Below are positions 35,312-43,123 of a stretch of 64,000 nucleotides of DNA, piece by piece. Made by a program: the position numbers and the translations under genes. The notes under the pieces were generated by a model. That model searched no databases, was not told the DNA's origin, and saw only the letters and a program-made list of their open reading frames with translations. Every line of letters begins with the position of its first letter. The stretch's first letter is position 1. Origin of the DNA: Streptomyces sp. NBC_00557 (GTDB taxonomy: Bacteria > Actinomycetota > Actinomycetes > Streptomycetales > Streptomycetaceae); contig NZ_CP107796.1 in assembly GCF_036345995.1 (NCBI RefSeq), forward strand, positions 4,340,001 to 4,404,000, read 5' to 3'.

Positions 35312-35318
35312 GCCGACG

Positions 35319-35348
35319 ATCGTAGGGACGTCCGGGCGGGCGTGTCAC
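35319..35348 (-). promoter_or_regulatory. Promoter of the leader-peptide/cysA/sseC transcript
   Basis: On the minus strand GTGACA (-35, 35348-35343) and TACGAT (-10, 35324-35319) are 18 nt apart. The leader ATG begins 7 nt after the -10, which puts the start of transcription at or next to the A of ATG. Confidence 0.65.
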
Positions 35349-35508
35349 CGGTGTGTCGTATGCCGAGACGCGATCGTCCGAATGGCGGGATGCAAGGAGC
35401 GCCTCGACAGCCGTCGTACGGCCGCCGGGTGCTCGGGAGGCCCGCGCATCTACGCTACGGACCCGATCGTCTCGCCAGTCGGACGCTGTGCGTCCACCGG
35501 CTCTGGTC

Positions 35509-36252
35509 CTACCCCGCCAGCCGGACGTCGGAACCCTTCACGGTGACCTGTACGCCGTCCTTGGCCGCCCGCACCGAGTCCAGCTTGATCCCGCCGGGGA
35601 GGTGGTCGATGACCTGCTGGAAGTCGGTGATGTTGCGTACGCGGCTCTCGGCGAGGGAGAGGGCGGCCAGCTTGGGCAGGGAGTCGGCGTGCACCTCGAC
35701 CTTGTTGTTCGCCACGGTCACGGAGCTGAGCACGGACACCGTCCGGTCGACCGGGACGGTCAGGAGCTTGCCCGTCACGTGGACCGCTACCTTGATCTTG
35801 CCGTTGCCGCCGTCGGAGAGGCCCACGACCTTGGCCGTGAGCCCCGGGGCCACCTCGGTCGGCTGGGACTTCGCGGTCCTCAGCAGCTCGGCGTAGGAGA
35901 TCGTCGCGGTGCCGGTGGCGCTCGCCGCGGTGGCGGAGCTGTAGTCGCCGGAGAAGGAGACGCCCTTCATGTCGGCCTGCAGATCGTCGATCCGGATCGT
36001 CTTGCCGGCGGTGCCGGTGGCGGCCTCGTAGTCCTTGATCCCGACCTCGACGTCGTCGAGCGACCCGCCCGCGACCTGGGTGAGGAACGGGAACCCCTTG
36101 ATGTCCACATCCGGCGTCGAGGCCAGGTTCTCCGACGACTTCAGCTTGTCCGCGGCCTCACCCTCCGCGAAGTGCACGGCCACCCGGTCCGCGATCACGA
36201 ACAGCCCGCCCAGGATCACGACGAGGATCAGGAAGATTCGCAGGGCGCGCAT
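35509..36252 (-). CDS. LmeA/DUF2993 family exported lipid-binding protein
   Basis: 247 residues. An N-terminal helix (RALRIFLILVVILGGLFVIAD) is followed by DRVAVHFAEGEAADKL, the conserved start of DUF2993. The rest is a beta-rich tubular lipid-binding domain with VDIKGFPFLTQVAGG, the family's most conserved motif, and a C-terminal VQVTVKGSDVRLAG. The mycobacterial relative LmeA binds phospholipids and affects lipomannan maturation. Here the role is unknown; it is probably membrane-anchored and exported. It is divergent from the DUF3099 gene across about 120 nt. Confidence 0.88.
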   Translation of the reverse strand: MRALRIFLILVVILGGLFVIADRVAVHFAEGEAADKLKSSENLASTPDVDIKGFPFLTQVAGGSLDDVEVGIKDYEAATGTAGKTIRIDDLQADMKGVSFSGDYSSATAASATGTATISYAELLRTAKSQPTEVAPGLTAKVVGLSDGGNGKIKVAVHVTGKLLTVPVDRTVSVLSSVTVANNKVEVHADSLPKLAALSLAESRVRNITDFQQVIDHLPGGIKLDSVRAAKDGVQVTVKGSDVRLAG

Positions 36253-36371
36253 GTGGGGTTCCCCCGGGGACGAGAGCGGTCTACGGCTACGTCACGGTAA
36301 CCCTGCGGGCGCCGACCGGGCGGCCATTGTCGATCAGTTGTGACAGGCACGACCCGGCCTACCCTGTACTC

Positions 36372-36635
36372 ATGTACGCGCGGCGGCGTCACATCTACTT
36401 CGCCATGATGGGGATCTGCATCGGGCTCTTCGTCCTGGCCTGGGGAGTCGTGCGGATCTGGTCGGTTCCGGCGGCCGTCGGCATGTGCGTCGTGGCCATG
36501 GTCATCCCGCCGGTCGCCGCGATGATCGCCAACCGGCGGGGCCCGGAGGACCGCTGGTGGGACGACCCCTCCGGCGATCCCCAGTCCGACGAGTGGTGGG
36601 ACGAGCTGGACGGCAAGAAGCCCCCGCGTGCCTGA
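36372..36635 (+). CDS. DUF3099 small membrane protein
   Basis: ATG 36372 gives 87 residues. MYARRRHIYFAMMGICIGLFVLAW starts the first of two helices (about 8-28 and 34-54), followed by ANRRGPEDRWWDDPSGDP and EWWDELDGKK, the acidic Trp-rich tail typical of DUF3099. TACCCT lies 6 nt before the ATG, so a leaderless transcript is possible. Function unknown; conserved across Streptomyces. Confidence 0.85.
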   Translation: MYARRRHIYFAMMGICIGLFVLAWGVVRIWSVPAAVGMCVVAMVIPPVAAMIANRRGPEDRWWDDPSGDPQSDEWWDELDGKKPPRA

Positions 36636-36639
36636 GCGG

Positions 36640-37002
36640 TCAGTAGACGAGCGCCTGGGTGTCGTCGGCCAGCGCCTCCTGCACGAAGACCTGCGCGCCC
36701 GCGATCCGTACGCCCTCGATGACGTCCTTCTCGGTGATCTCCCGGCGGGCCGCGCACTGGGTGCACAGCGTGATGCGGCCGGCCGCCAGGACGGACTCGA
36801 TCAGATCCGGCAGCGGGGCGGCGTGCGGCAGCTCGAACTCGGCGGCCCGCCCCGGCAGCGCGAACCAGGACGACTCCCCGGTCAGCCAGAGCGAGACATC
36901 CACCCCGCTGGCCACGGCCACCGCCGCCACGGTGAACGCCTGCGAGCAGCGCTCGGGCGCGTCTGCCCCGGCCGTCACCTTGATCACGAGCTTCTTGGTC
37001 AT
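36640..37002 (-). CDS. DsrE/DsrF-like sulfur-carrier family protein
   Basis: 120 residues with the DsrE fold: KKLVIKVTAGADAPERCSQAF at the N-terminus, GVDVSLWLTGESSW in the middle, and ITLCTQCAARREI with Cys80 and Cys83 near the expected active Cys position. DsrE-type proteins carry persulfide sulfur. The location between sulfur genes (cysA-sseC, MoaD-like) and convergent with the DUF3099 gene fits, but its partner is unknown. Confidence 0.85.
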   Translation of the reverse strand: MTKKLVIKVTAGADAPERCSQAFTVAAVAVASGVDVSLWLTGESSWFALPGRAAEFELPHAAPLPDLIESVLAAGRITLCTQCAARREITEKDVIEGVRIAGAQVFVQEALADDTQALVY

Positions 37003-37180
37003 ACCGGCAGCGTAGCCGTGCGCCCGGCCGCCGCGATGAGCATGCCACGCAGACGGCGCCGAGCAGGCCGCTGACGGGGGCCGGCCGGCCGGCGGCCACG
37101 GCGACGCGGACGGGGGCCACTGCGCCGGGACCGCCGACGGACATCCCGTCCTTCGCCGCCGGCCCGAACAGCGAGGGAAC

Positions 37181-37210
37181 CGCCCGCGCCCCTGCTGATC
37201 GGCGCGGGCG
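37181..37210. terminator. Terminator downstream of the racemase operon
   Basis: 10-bp perfect stem CGCCCGCGCC (37181-37190) and GGCGCGGGCG (37201-37210) with a 10-nt loop, 47 nt beyond the racemase stop on the minus strand. Confidence 0.6.
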
Positions 37211-37256
37211 CCCGGGGTGCGGTCGTGTGCGCCGGTCAGGGGCGCCCGGCTCCGGG

Positions 37257-37955
37257 TCAGGCGGCCGGCGCCAGGGCCTCCCGTACCGCCGCGCGTGCCA
37301 GTGCGGCCGTGGGGTCGACGACCGGGAGGCCGGCGCTCAGCTCACCGAGGAGCAGAGGCAGTTCCGTGCAGCCCGCCACCAGCAGGTTCGCACCCCGCGC
37401 CGCCAGCTCCTCGGCCGCGCGCTCGACCAGGCACACCGCGGCGGGACCGGTGTCGCCCGCCTTGACCCGGCGGATGGCGCCCGTCACGGCCTCGCCCTGG
37501 GAGAGTTCGCCCGGCACCACGACCCGCAGCCCCGCCGCCTCCAGGACGCGTTGGTACAGCCCGGCGCGGACCGTGCCGGTCGTGGCCAGGAGCCCGACCG
37601 ACCTCACCTCCGGGTGGTGGGCACGGATCTCACCGGCCGTCTCCGCGATCATGTCGAGCATCGGTGCGCGCACACTGGCCCGCACCTGGTCGAGGAAGGC
37701 GTGCGCGGTGTTGCAGGGGGTCGCGATGACCCGTGCCCCCATCGCCTCCAGCCGGTGCGCACCGCGGACCAGCCAGGGTGTCGGGTCGGGCCCGCCCCCG
37801 ATGAGCGCCGCGGAGCGGTCCGGGACCGAGGGGTCGGCCCACACCACGACCGGCAGGTGATCCTGGTCGGCACCGGCCGGGGTCGCGTCGATCACCTTCC
37901 GGTAGAAGTCGACCGTGGCCAAGGGGCCCATTCCGCCCAGGATTCCGATGGTCAT
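37257..37955 (-). CDS. Aspartate/glutamate racemase family protein
   Basis: 232 residues. IGILGGMGPLATVDFYRK opens the protein and marks the aspartate racemase (YgeA-like) branch. The two catalytic Cys residues are Cys81 in ATPCNTAH and Cys196 in VAGCTELP. PLP-independent racemisation of Asp, Glu or a related amino acid is expected. It starts one base after the TSUP permease stop, as the last gene of an oxygenase-permease-racemase operon, so its substrate may be a modified amino acid made or transported by these partners (inference). Confidence 0.9.
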   Translation of the reverse strand: MTIGILGGMGPLATVDFYRKVIDATPAGADQDHLPVVVWADPSVPDRSAALIGGGPDPTPWLVRGAHRLEAMGARVIATPCNTAHAFLDQVRASVRAPMLDMIAETAGEIRAHHPEVRSVGLLATTGTVRAGLYQRVLEAAGLRVVVPGELSQGEAVTGAIRRVKAGDTGPAAVCLVERAAEELAARGANLLVAGCTELPLLLGELSAGLPVVDPTAALARAAVREALAPAA

Positions 37956-37956
37956 C

Positions 37957-38739
37957 TCAGGTCCCCCATTGGTCGAGTGCGAGTTTGCCGACCAGCACGA
38001 ACACGACGACGAGCAGCACGGCCCGTACGAAGCCGCTGCCGCGTTTGAGCGCCATGCGGGCGCCCACCGAGGCGCCCGCCAGGTTGAACAGCGCCAGGAA
38101 GGGAGCGAGGGCCCACAGCACCGTGCCCTGGTACGCGAACATCGCGAGGGCGCCCAGGTTCGTCCCCACGTTGACGGCCTTGGCGGTCGCCGACGCCGTG
38201 ACCATGTCCATGGACAGGACCGCGACCAGGCCGATCACCAGGAAGGTGCCGGTGCCCGGGCCCAGCAGGCCGTCGTAGAAGCCGATGCCCGCGCCGACGA
38301 GTCCCACGGCGGCCAGGACCCGCTGCCGGGTCACCGCGGCGCCGGGCCGCTGTCCGAACTGCGGTCTGAGGACGACGAAGGCGGCGACGGCGACCAGCAG
38401 CACCATGATCACGGGGCGCAGGACCTCGCTCTTCACGTCGGCGGCGAAGAACGCCCCGCCCACCGCCGCGAGGGCCGCCACGGAACCGAGGCGGGCCGCG
38501 AGCCGGACGTCGACGGGGGCCCTGCGGGCGTAGGTCACCGCGGCCGCCGAGGTGCCGACGACACCGACCGCCTTGTTGGTGCCCAGGGCGTACGCCGGGG
38601 CCAGGTGCGGGAAGGCGATCAGCAGGGCGGGCACCTGCAGGAGCCCGCCGCCGCCGACCACCGCGTCCACCCAGCCCGCGAACGCGGCGGCGATGCAGAG
38701 CAGCGCCGCCGCGGTCAGGGTCAGGTCATGCACGGGCAT
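37957..38739 (-). CDS. TSUP (TauE/SafE) family permease
   Basis: 260 residues with about eight helices. The duplicated TSUP motifs are visible: GWVDAVVGGGGLLQVPALL near the N-terminus and GFYDGLLGPGTGTFLVIGL in the second half. The family exports or imports sulfonates, sulfite and other small anions. It overlaps the oxygenase gene by 14 nt and abuts the racemase, so all three are translationally linked. The cargo is unknown; it could be the acidic product of the operon. Confidence 0.9.
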   Translation of the reverse strand: MPVHDLTLTAAALLCIAAAFAGWVDAVVGGGGLLQVPALLIAFPHLAPAYALGTNKAVGVVGTSAAAVTYARRAPVDVRLAARLGSVAALAAVGGAFFAADVKSEVLRPVIMVLLVAVAAFVVLRPQFGQRPGAAVTRQRVLAAVGLVGAGIGFYDGLLGPGTGTFLVIGLVAVLSMDMVTASATAKAVNVGTNLGALAMFAYQGTVLWALAPFLALFNLAGASVGARMALKRGSGFVRAVLLVVVFVLVGKLALDQWGT

Positions 38740-39748
38740 AGCTGTCCTTGCCGAGCACCCGGCCGCCGGCCCGTACCAGGACGTCGGCGCGCAGCTCGCC
38801 GGGGTAGGGGTAGAACCGGCGCAGCCAGCGGTCGTCGCCGTCGTAGCGCGGTGTGAAGTCGCTGCGGCCGTGCACCACGATCCGGTTGTCGACCAGGAGC
38901 AGGTCGCCCCGCTCGGCCCGCACCGCGCGGTGCACCGTGTGCATGGCGTGGTTGAGCCGCTCCAGGGCGGCCTGCGCCTCGGGGTCCGTGCCGAAGGTGT
39001 TGTGCATGTTGAACCGGACCCGGGTGCCGGGGGCGTCGGCCGGGCCGTCCATGAGGACCGGGTGCGGCTCGGTCACCGGCCGCTGGTCCTCGGCGAGACC
39101 CCGCGTGAAGGAGAGCGGGAAGCGGCTGCGGTAGCGGTCGGTGCGCAGCAGCTCCCGGTCGGCGGCGGTGAGCAGCGGCTCCGCCTCGCGGACCGAGGCG
39201 ACCATGGTGGCCGCCTGCCGGTCGTGGTCGGGCCGCAGGCACAGCAGGCCCAGGTGGGAGGGGCGTACCGGGTGGTGGACGTTCTCGGTGTGGAAGTCGA
39301 AGAGCGTGGAGCCCGAGTTCAGGGGCTTCGCCGCGTCGCCGGCGACCGGGTAGACGTCGTGCACGAGTGCCCCGGACTTCTCGTCCTCGTAGCCGATCAG
39401 TCCGCCCAGCGGGTGCGCGACCAGGGCGACGAGCAGGCTCGAGGCGTGCCGCTCGCCGAGGACGTTGGCGCCGTACGCCGCCGGGGTCGCCGGGATGTCG
39501 CCGACGGGCAGTCCGCGCACCACGAGCAGGCCGTGGTCCGGAGGCGTGTCACGGAAGGACTCGATGCCCGCGCGCAGCCGGCCCGGCAGACGCTCGGCGA
39601 ACGAGGCGAACACCTCGGTCTGGATCATCTGTTCCAGGGGGCCCGGCAGCTGGGTCACCTCACGCAGCAGTTCGTCGAGAAGGGCGGCCTCGGCCGGCTC
39701 CAGGGTGAGCGCGGCGAGCTCGGCACGGGGTTCCGCGTAAGTCGTCAT
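38726..39748 (-). CDS. Clavaminate synthase-like Fe(II)/2-oxoglutarate oxygenase
   Basis: ATG 39748 gives 340 residues. The family core includes HGLLVVRGLPVGDIPATP. The Fe ligands are HTE (His153, Glu155 in FDFHTENVHHP) and the distal His293 in VVHGRSDF; Arg311 in RRFYPYP is placed to bind 2-oxoglutarate. The layout, with HxE rather than HxD, and the GSTLFDFHTEN block match the VioC/AsnO/clavaminate synthase group, which hydroxylates the beta carbon of free arginine, asparagine or related amino acids. Linked permease and racemase genes suggest a small amino-acid-derived product. The exact substrate cannot be read from sequence. Confidence 0.88.
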   Translation of the reverse strand: MTTYAEPRAELAALTLEPAEAALLDELLREVTQLPGPLEQMIQTEVFASFAERLPGRLRAGIESFRDTPPDHGLLVVRGLPVGDIPATPAAYGANVLGERHASSLLVALVAHPLGGLIGYEDEKSGALVHDVYPVAGDAAKPLNSGSTLFDFHTENVHHPVRPSHLGLLCLRPDHDRQAATMVASVREAEPLLTAADRELLRTDRYRSRFPLSFTRGLAEDQRPVTEPHPVLMDGPADAPGTRVRFNMHNTFGTDPEAQAALERLNHAMHTVHRAVRAERGDLLLVDNRIVVHGRSDFTPRYDGDDRWLRRFYPYPGELRADVLVRAGGRVLGKDSYARA

Positions 39749-39949
39749 GCCGGAGATCCTGTGGCCCGACAACCGTCGCGACCAGGGAAGTTGACCGTCC
39801 GGAAACGTCCATGACCCGCACCGGTCACACCCAGGACCTGTCCGGTAGGGGACGCGGCCGGAACCGGACGCCCCCGGGCGTGCCGCCCGGCGCGTGCGGT
39901 GCGGCAGCATGTGGGGCGGCGCGGCAAACGCTTCGGGGGAGGTGTCGCG

Positions 39950-39988
39950 ATGTCTGAAGTCTCTTTGTTCTCCTTCATCTGGGGCTGA
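39950..39988 (+). CDS. 12-residue ORF with strong ribosome binding site upstream of the transporter
   Basis: ATG 39950, with GGGGGAGG at 39935-39942 (7-nt gap), encodes MSEVSLFSFIWG and stops at 39988, only 4-13 nt before the possible starts of the BenE-like gene. The transporter start itself has no comparable ribosome binding site, so it is probably coupled to this ORF. It could be a regulatory upstream ORF or a very short precursor peptide; nothing in the sequence decides. It lies in the divergent gap opposite the oxygenase gene. Confidence 0.6.
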   Translation: MSEVSLFSFIWG

Positions 39989-40001
39989 GCCGGTGCGAGC
40001 G

Positions 40002-41309
40002 ATGCGGTCGGTGTCCTTCTCGGCGGTCAACGCGGGCGTGGTGGCGATGGCGGTGTCCTACGCGGGGCCGCTCGCCCTCGTCCTGGCTGCCGCGGACAAG
40101 GCCGGCCTGAGCGCGGCGCAGCGTTCGTCGTGGGTGTGGGCGATCTCCATCGGCGCAGGCCTGACCTGCGTGGGACTCAGCTGGTGGACCCGGACCCCGG
40201 TGATCACGGCGTTCTCGACGCCGGGCGCCGCCATCCTGGTCACGGCCCTCGCACAGCACGCCTACGCCGAGGCCGTCGGCGCCTTCCTGTGCGCGGGCGT
40301 GGCGGCCACGGCGCTGACCGCGACAGGGGTGTTCGCCCGGGTTCTCGCCCGGATTCCGGAGGGCGTCGTCTCGGCGATGCTCGCCGGGATCCTCTTCTCG
40401 TTCGGCACGGCGATCTTCACATCGCTGCGCTCGGCCCCGCTGCTGGCCGGCAGCATGGTGGCCGGCTATCTGCTCGCCAAGCGCCTGTGGCCGACCTACG
40501 CGGTGATGTGCGCGCTCGCGGTCGGGCTCGCCGTCGCCGCGGCCGACGGCGGCCTCACCCTGCACCTGACGGGGCCCGGCCTGGCCGTGCCGCACCTGAC
40601 GGCGCCGCACTTCTCGGCCGGGGCCCTGCTCGGCATCGGCGTGCCGCTGCTCGTGGCCACGCTCGCCGGCCAGTACGCGCCGGGGATGGCCGTGCTGCGC
40701 GCGGACGGCTACCGGCCCGACGAGCGCCTGGTGTGCGCGACGACCGGCGCGGTGTCGACGCTGCTCGCGCCCTTCGGCTCGCACGCCATCAACCCGGCGG
40801 CCATCACCGCCGCCATCTGCACCGGACCCGAGGCGCACCGCGATCCGGGCAGGCGGTGGGTCGCCGGGGTGAGCTGCGGCATCGGCTACCTGGTCGTGGG
40901 CTGCTTCGGCTCGACGCTGGTCGCCCTGTTCACCGGATTGCCGAAGCCGCTCGTGGCGACGCTGGCCGGGGTGGCGCTGCTCGGTGCGCTCAGCGGAAGT
41001 CTGGCCCGTACGGTCGCCGACGAACGCCACCGCGACGCCTCGGTGATCACCTTCCTCGCGACCGCCTCGGGAGTGACGGTCGCCGGCATCGGCTCACCCT
41101 TCTGGGGGCTCCTCGCCGGGGTCGTCGCGCACCTCCTGCTCCGGAGCCGCCGGGACCAGCCAGCCGGCGCGCTCGGCGAGGACCGCGACCTGGAAGCGGC
41201 TGGCGGCGCCGAGCGCCGAGGTCAGCTCGCCGACCATCCGGCGGACGGTGCGGGCGGAGACGCCGAGCCGCCGGGCGACCGCCTCGTCGGTCAGCCCCTC
41301 CGCGAGTAA
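40002..41309 (+). CDS. BenE-family membrane transporter
   Basis: ATG 40002 (435 residues); GTG 39993 is an alternative. About twelve helices are visible. The N-terminus SAVNAGVVAMAVSYAGPLALVLAAAD, TPGAAILVTALAQ and SHAINPAAITAAICTG blocks are typical of the BenE benzoate-transporter family (a NAT-like fold). The cargo could be an aromatic or other organic acid. The natural end of the domain is near LLAGVVAHLLLRSRR; the last ~65 residues are the antisense translation of the convergent regulator's HTH coding region and look non-functional. It is preceded by a 12-codon ORF. Confidence 0.85.
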   Translation: MRSVSFSAVNAGVVAMAVSYAGPLALVLAAADKAGLSAAQRSSWVWAISIGAGLTCVGLSWWTRTPVITAFSTPGAAILVTALAQHAYAEAVGAFLCAGVAATALTATGVFARVLARIPEGVVSAMLAGILFSFGTAIFTSLRSAPLLAGSMVAGYLLAKRLWPTYAVMCALAVGLAVAAADGGLTLHLTGPGLAVPHLTAPHFSAGALLGIGVPLLVATLAGQYAPGMAVLRADGYRPDERLVCATTGAVSTLLAPFGSHAINPAAITAAICTGPEAHRDPGRRWVAGVSCGIGYLVVGCFGSTLVALFTGLPKPLVATLAGVALLGALSGSLARTVADERHRDASVITFLATASGVTVAGIGSPFWGLLAGVVAHLLLRSRRDQPAGALGEDRDLEAAGGAERRGQLADHPADGAGGDAEPPGDRLVGQPLRE

Positions 41310-42155
41310 CCGCAGGACCGCCTGCTGCCGCCGGTCGGGCCGGCCCTCCGCAAGCTCGTCCCTGACGGCACGCACCCCCGTGCCGAACGCGGCGGCCTGC
41401 GCCCACGCGTGCTCGAACTGGCTGCGGAACACCTCCACCAGCGAGGGGTCGTAGACGACGACGGCCGCCTGCTGCCCGTCGCTGCCCGTGGCGGGCACGA
41501 TCGCCAGGTGCCGGTCGACGACGATGAGCCGGTGCGGCAGCGTCACGGCGGTGCGCACCTGACCGCCCGCCTTCTGCACCTCCCGCAGATAGCCGGTCAT
41601 ATGGGGCAGTGCGGCGGACGAGGCGAGATGGACGGTGCGCATGGCGACCCCGCGCCGCAGTGCCCGCCGGTCGCGCGTGAGGCCCTCCTCCACCATGTGC
41701 TCGGGCACCCCGCGCGGGTGCAGCGAGACCACCTCTTCGTACGCCTGCTGCGCGGCGTCCTCCAGGGCGGCCGCGATATTGGTCGTGCCCTCCACCAGCT
41801 GGGCCTGGGTGCCGGACAGACGCATGGCGTGGATGGGGTGGAAGTCGGTGAGCATCCGCACCATCGCCTCGCGGGTACGGGTGGTCTGGTCGATCAGCTC
41901 GGCGACGCGGCGGGCGTCGGCGGCGAGAAGGTGATGAAGCGCCGATTCGGACGACACGCAGGCCCAGCCGCTGGGCGTGGCGGTGGTCCGCACCAGCAGG
42001 CCGAGTTCGGACAGCACCTGGATGGCCGCCGTGTACTCCTCGCTGCTCCAGGCGAGCCGCCGGCAGACGGCCGCCGGTGTCCAGGCGGCGTCCTGGACGG
42101 CGATCTCGTAGAGACGCTGCGCGAGTTTGTGCTCCAGCCCCGTACTGCTGGTCAA
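41094..42155 (-). CDS. LuxR-type HTH regulator with TrmB-like N-terminus
   Basis: TTG 42155 with GAGGGGGAA just before it gives 353 residues; no ATG or GTG fits as well. The N-terminal winged helix (AWTPAAVCRRLAWSSEEYTAAIQVLSELG) recalls TrmB. The middle has a phospholipase-D-like/TrmB sensor region (RRGVAMRTVHLASSAALPH, VDRHLAIVPA). The C-terminal LuxR HTH is RQQAVLRLLAEGLTDEAVARRLGVSARTVRRMV. Such proteins are common Streptomyces regulators of specialised metabolism or development. It overlaps the transporter gene by 216 nt antisense and probably controls the neighbouring transporter/oxygenase genes (inference). Confidence 0.85.
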   Translation of the reverse strand: MTSSTGLEHKLAQRLYEIAVQDAAWTPAAVCRRLAWSSEEYTAAIQVLSELGLLVRTTATPSGWACVSSESALHHLLAADARRVAELIDQTTRTREAMVRMLTDFHPIHAMRLSGTQAQLVEGTTNIAAALEDAAQQAYEEVVSLHPRGVPEHMVEEGLTRDRRALRRGVAMRTVHLASSAALPHMTGYLREVQKAGGQVRTAVTLPHRLIVVDRHLAIVPATGSDGQQAAVVVYDPSLVEVFRSQFEHAWAQAAAFGTGVRAVRDELAEGRPDRRQQAVLRLLAEGLTDEAVARRLGVSARTVRRMVGELTSALGAASRFQVAVLAERAGWLVPAAPEQEVRDDPGEEPPEG

Positions 42156-42193
42156 AAGTTCCCCCTCGTCGGCACTGCCCCCCGGGGCAGCGA

Positions 42194-42231
42194 AAGGGCC
42201 GTCCCTCCCGCGCCGGGGAGTGACGGCCCTT
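42194..42231 (-). terminator. Strong hairpin in the leader of the LuxR-type gene
   Basis: 10-bp perfect outer stem AAGGGCCGTC (42194-42203) and GACGGCCCTT (42222-42231), with an inner CTCCC/GGGAG stem. On the minus strand TTTCGC follows. It lies 39 nt before the TTG start, with no gene upstream to terminate, so it may be an attenuator or a 5' stabilising structure. Confidence 0.55.
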
Positions 42232-42378
42232 GTCACACGGCACGAGACCCTACGCGAAACGGGAGACACGCGCCGGGGCCGATGACGGCTGACCTGGCCG
42301 AGAGCGCCCGGTCCGGGACGCGTAAGCTGGGGGCGGCCCTGTCGTATCGCGTACTGCCCGCTCATCCGAGGAGCACCC

Positions 42379-42477
42379 GTGGAGACTTTCTTCGAAACCC
42401 TGCTGGTCCTGGTCTGCGTCGGCGTGCTCGCCTTCGCGTACCTGACCGTGAAGAAGCTGTACCAGGGCCAGCGCTGA
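42379..42477 (+). CDS. Small membrane protein (32 residues)
   Basis: GTG 42379 behind GAGGAG, to TGA 42477. The protein is one hydrophobic helix (ETFFETLLVLVCVGVLAFAY) followed by the basic KKLYQGQR tail. Good ribosome binding site, coding-type composition and its position directly before the nitrobindin gene (37 nt) support a real gene. Function unknown; it may be a short membrane regulator. Confidence 0.75.
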   Translation: METFFETLLVLVCVGVLAFAYLTVKKLYQGQR

Positions 42478-42514
42478 CCCCGTACCCGGCAAAGATCCAG
42501 GAAACCCGCCACTC

Positions 42515-43090
42515 ATGATCGAGATCCCGTCCGACCTGCACAAGAGCCTGGTCCCGCTCGCCTTCCTGCTCGGCAACTGGGCGGGCGCGGGCGTGCACGA
42601 CTTCCCCGGCTCCGAGAAGTGCAACTTCGGTCAGGAGGTCAGCTTCACCCACGACGGCCGTGACTTCCTGGAGTACCACTCGCACACCTGGGTGCTGGAC
42701 AAGGACGGCAACAAGGTGCGCCCGCTGGAGTCGGAGTCCGGCTTCTGGCGGATCGACGCCGACCGCAAGGTCGAGGTGACGATGACCCGCGACGACGGCG
42801 TCATCGAGATCTGGTACGGCGAGATGGCCGACAAGAAGCCGCAGATCGACCTGGTCACGGACGCCGTGGCCCGCACGCCCGGCTCGCGCGCCTACAGCGG
42901 CGGCAAGCGCCTGTACGGCTACGTCAAGAGCGACCTGATGTGGGTCGGCGAGAAGCAGACCCCCGAGGTCCAGCTCCGCCCCTACATGTCGGCCCACCTG
43001 AAGAAGGTCGTCACCCCCGAGGACGTCGAGCGCTGGGCCAAGGCCCTGCCGGACGACCTTCCGGACGACGGCATCGCCTTCTTCAAGTGA
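42515..43090 (+). CDS. Nitrobindin-like heme-binding beta-barrel protein (FABP family)
   Basis: 191 residues. The nitrobindin/THAP4 signature GxWxGxG is GNWAGAG (residues 20-26). Heme-pocket features include the C-terminal His161 in RPYMSAHLKK, the usual proximal ligand. SFTHDGRDFLEYHSHTWVL and GFWRIDADRKVEVTM are barrel strands. Nitrobindins bind ferric heme and react with nitric oxide or peroxynitrite. It is cytoplasmic. nur follows after 33 nt; the two may share control but nur has its own promoter-like sequence. Confidence 0.9.
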   Translation: MIEIPSDLHKSLVPLAFLLGNWAGAGVHDFPGSEKCNFGQEVSFTHDGRDFLEYHSHTWVLDKDGNKVRPLESESGFWRIDADRKVEVTMTRDDGVIEIWYGEMADKKPQIDLVTDAVARTPGSRAYSGGKRLYGYVKSDLMWVGEKQTPEVQLRPYMSAHLKKVVTPEDVERWAKALPDDLPDDGIAFFK

Positions 43091-43123
43091 GCCTTCCGGC
43101 CCCGTAGCTCTAGACTTTCCGGT

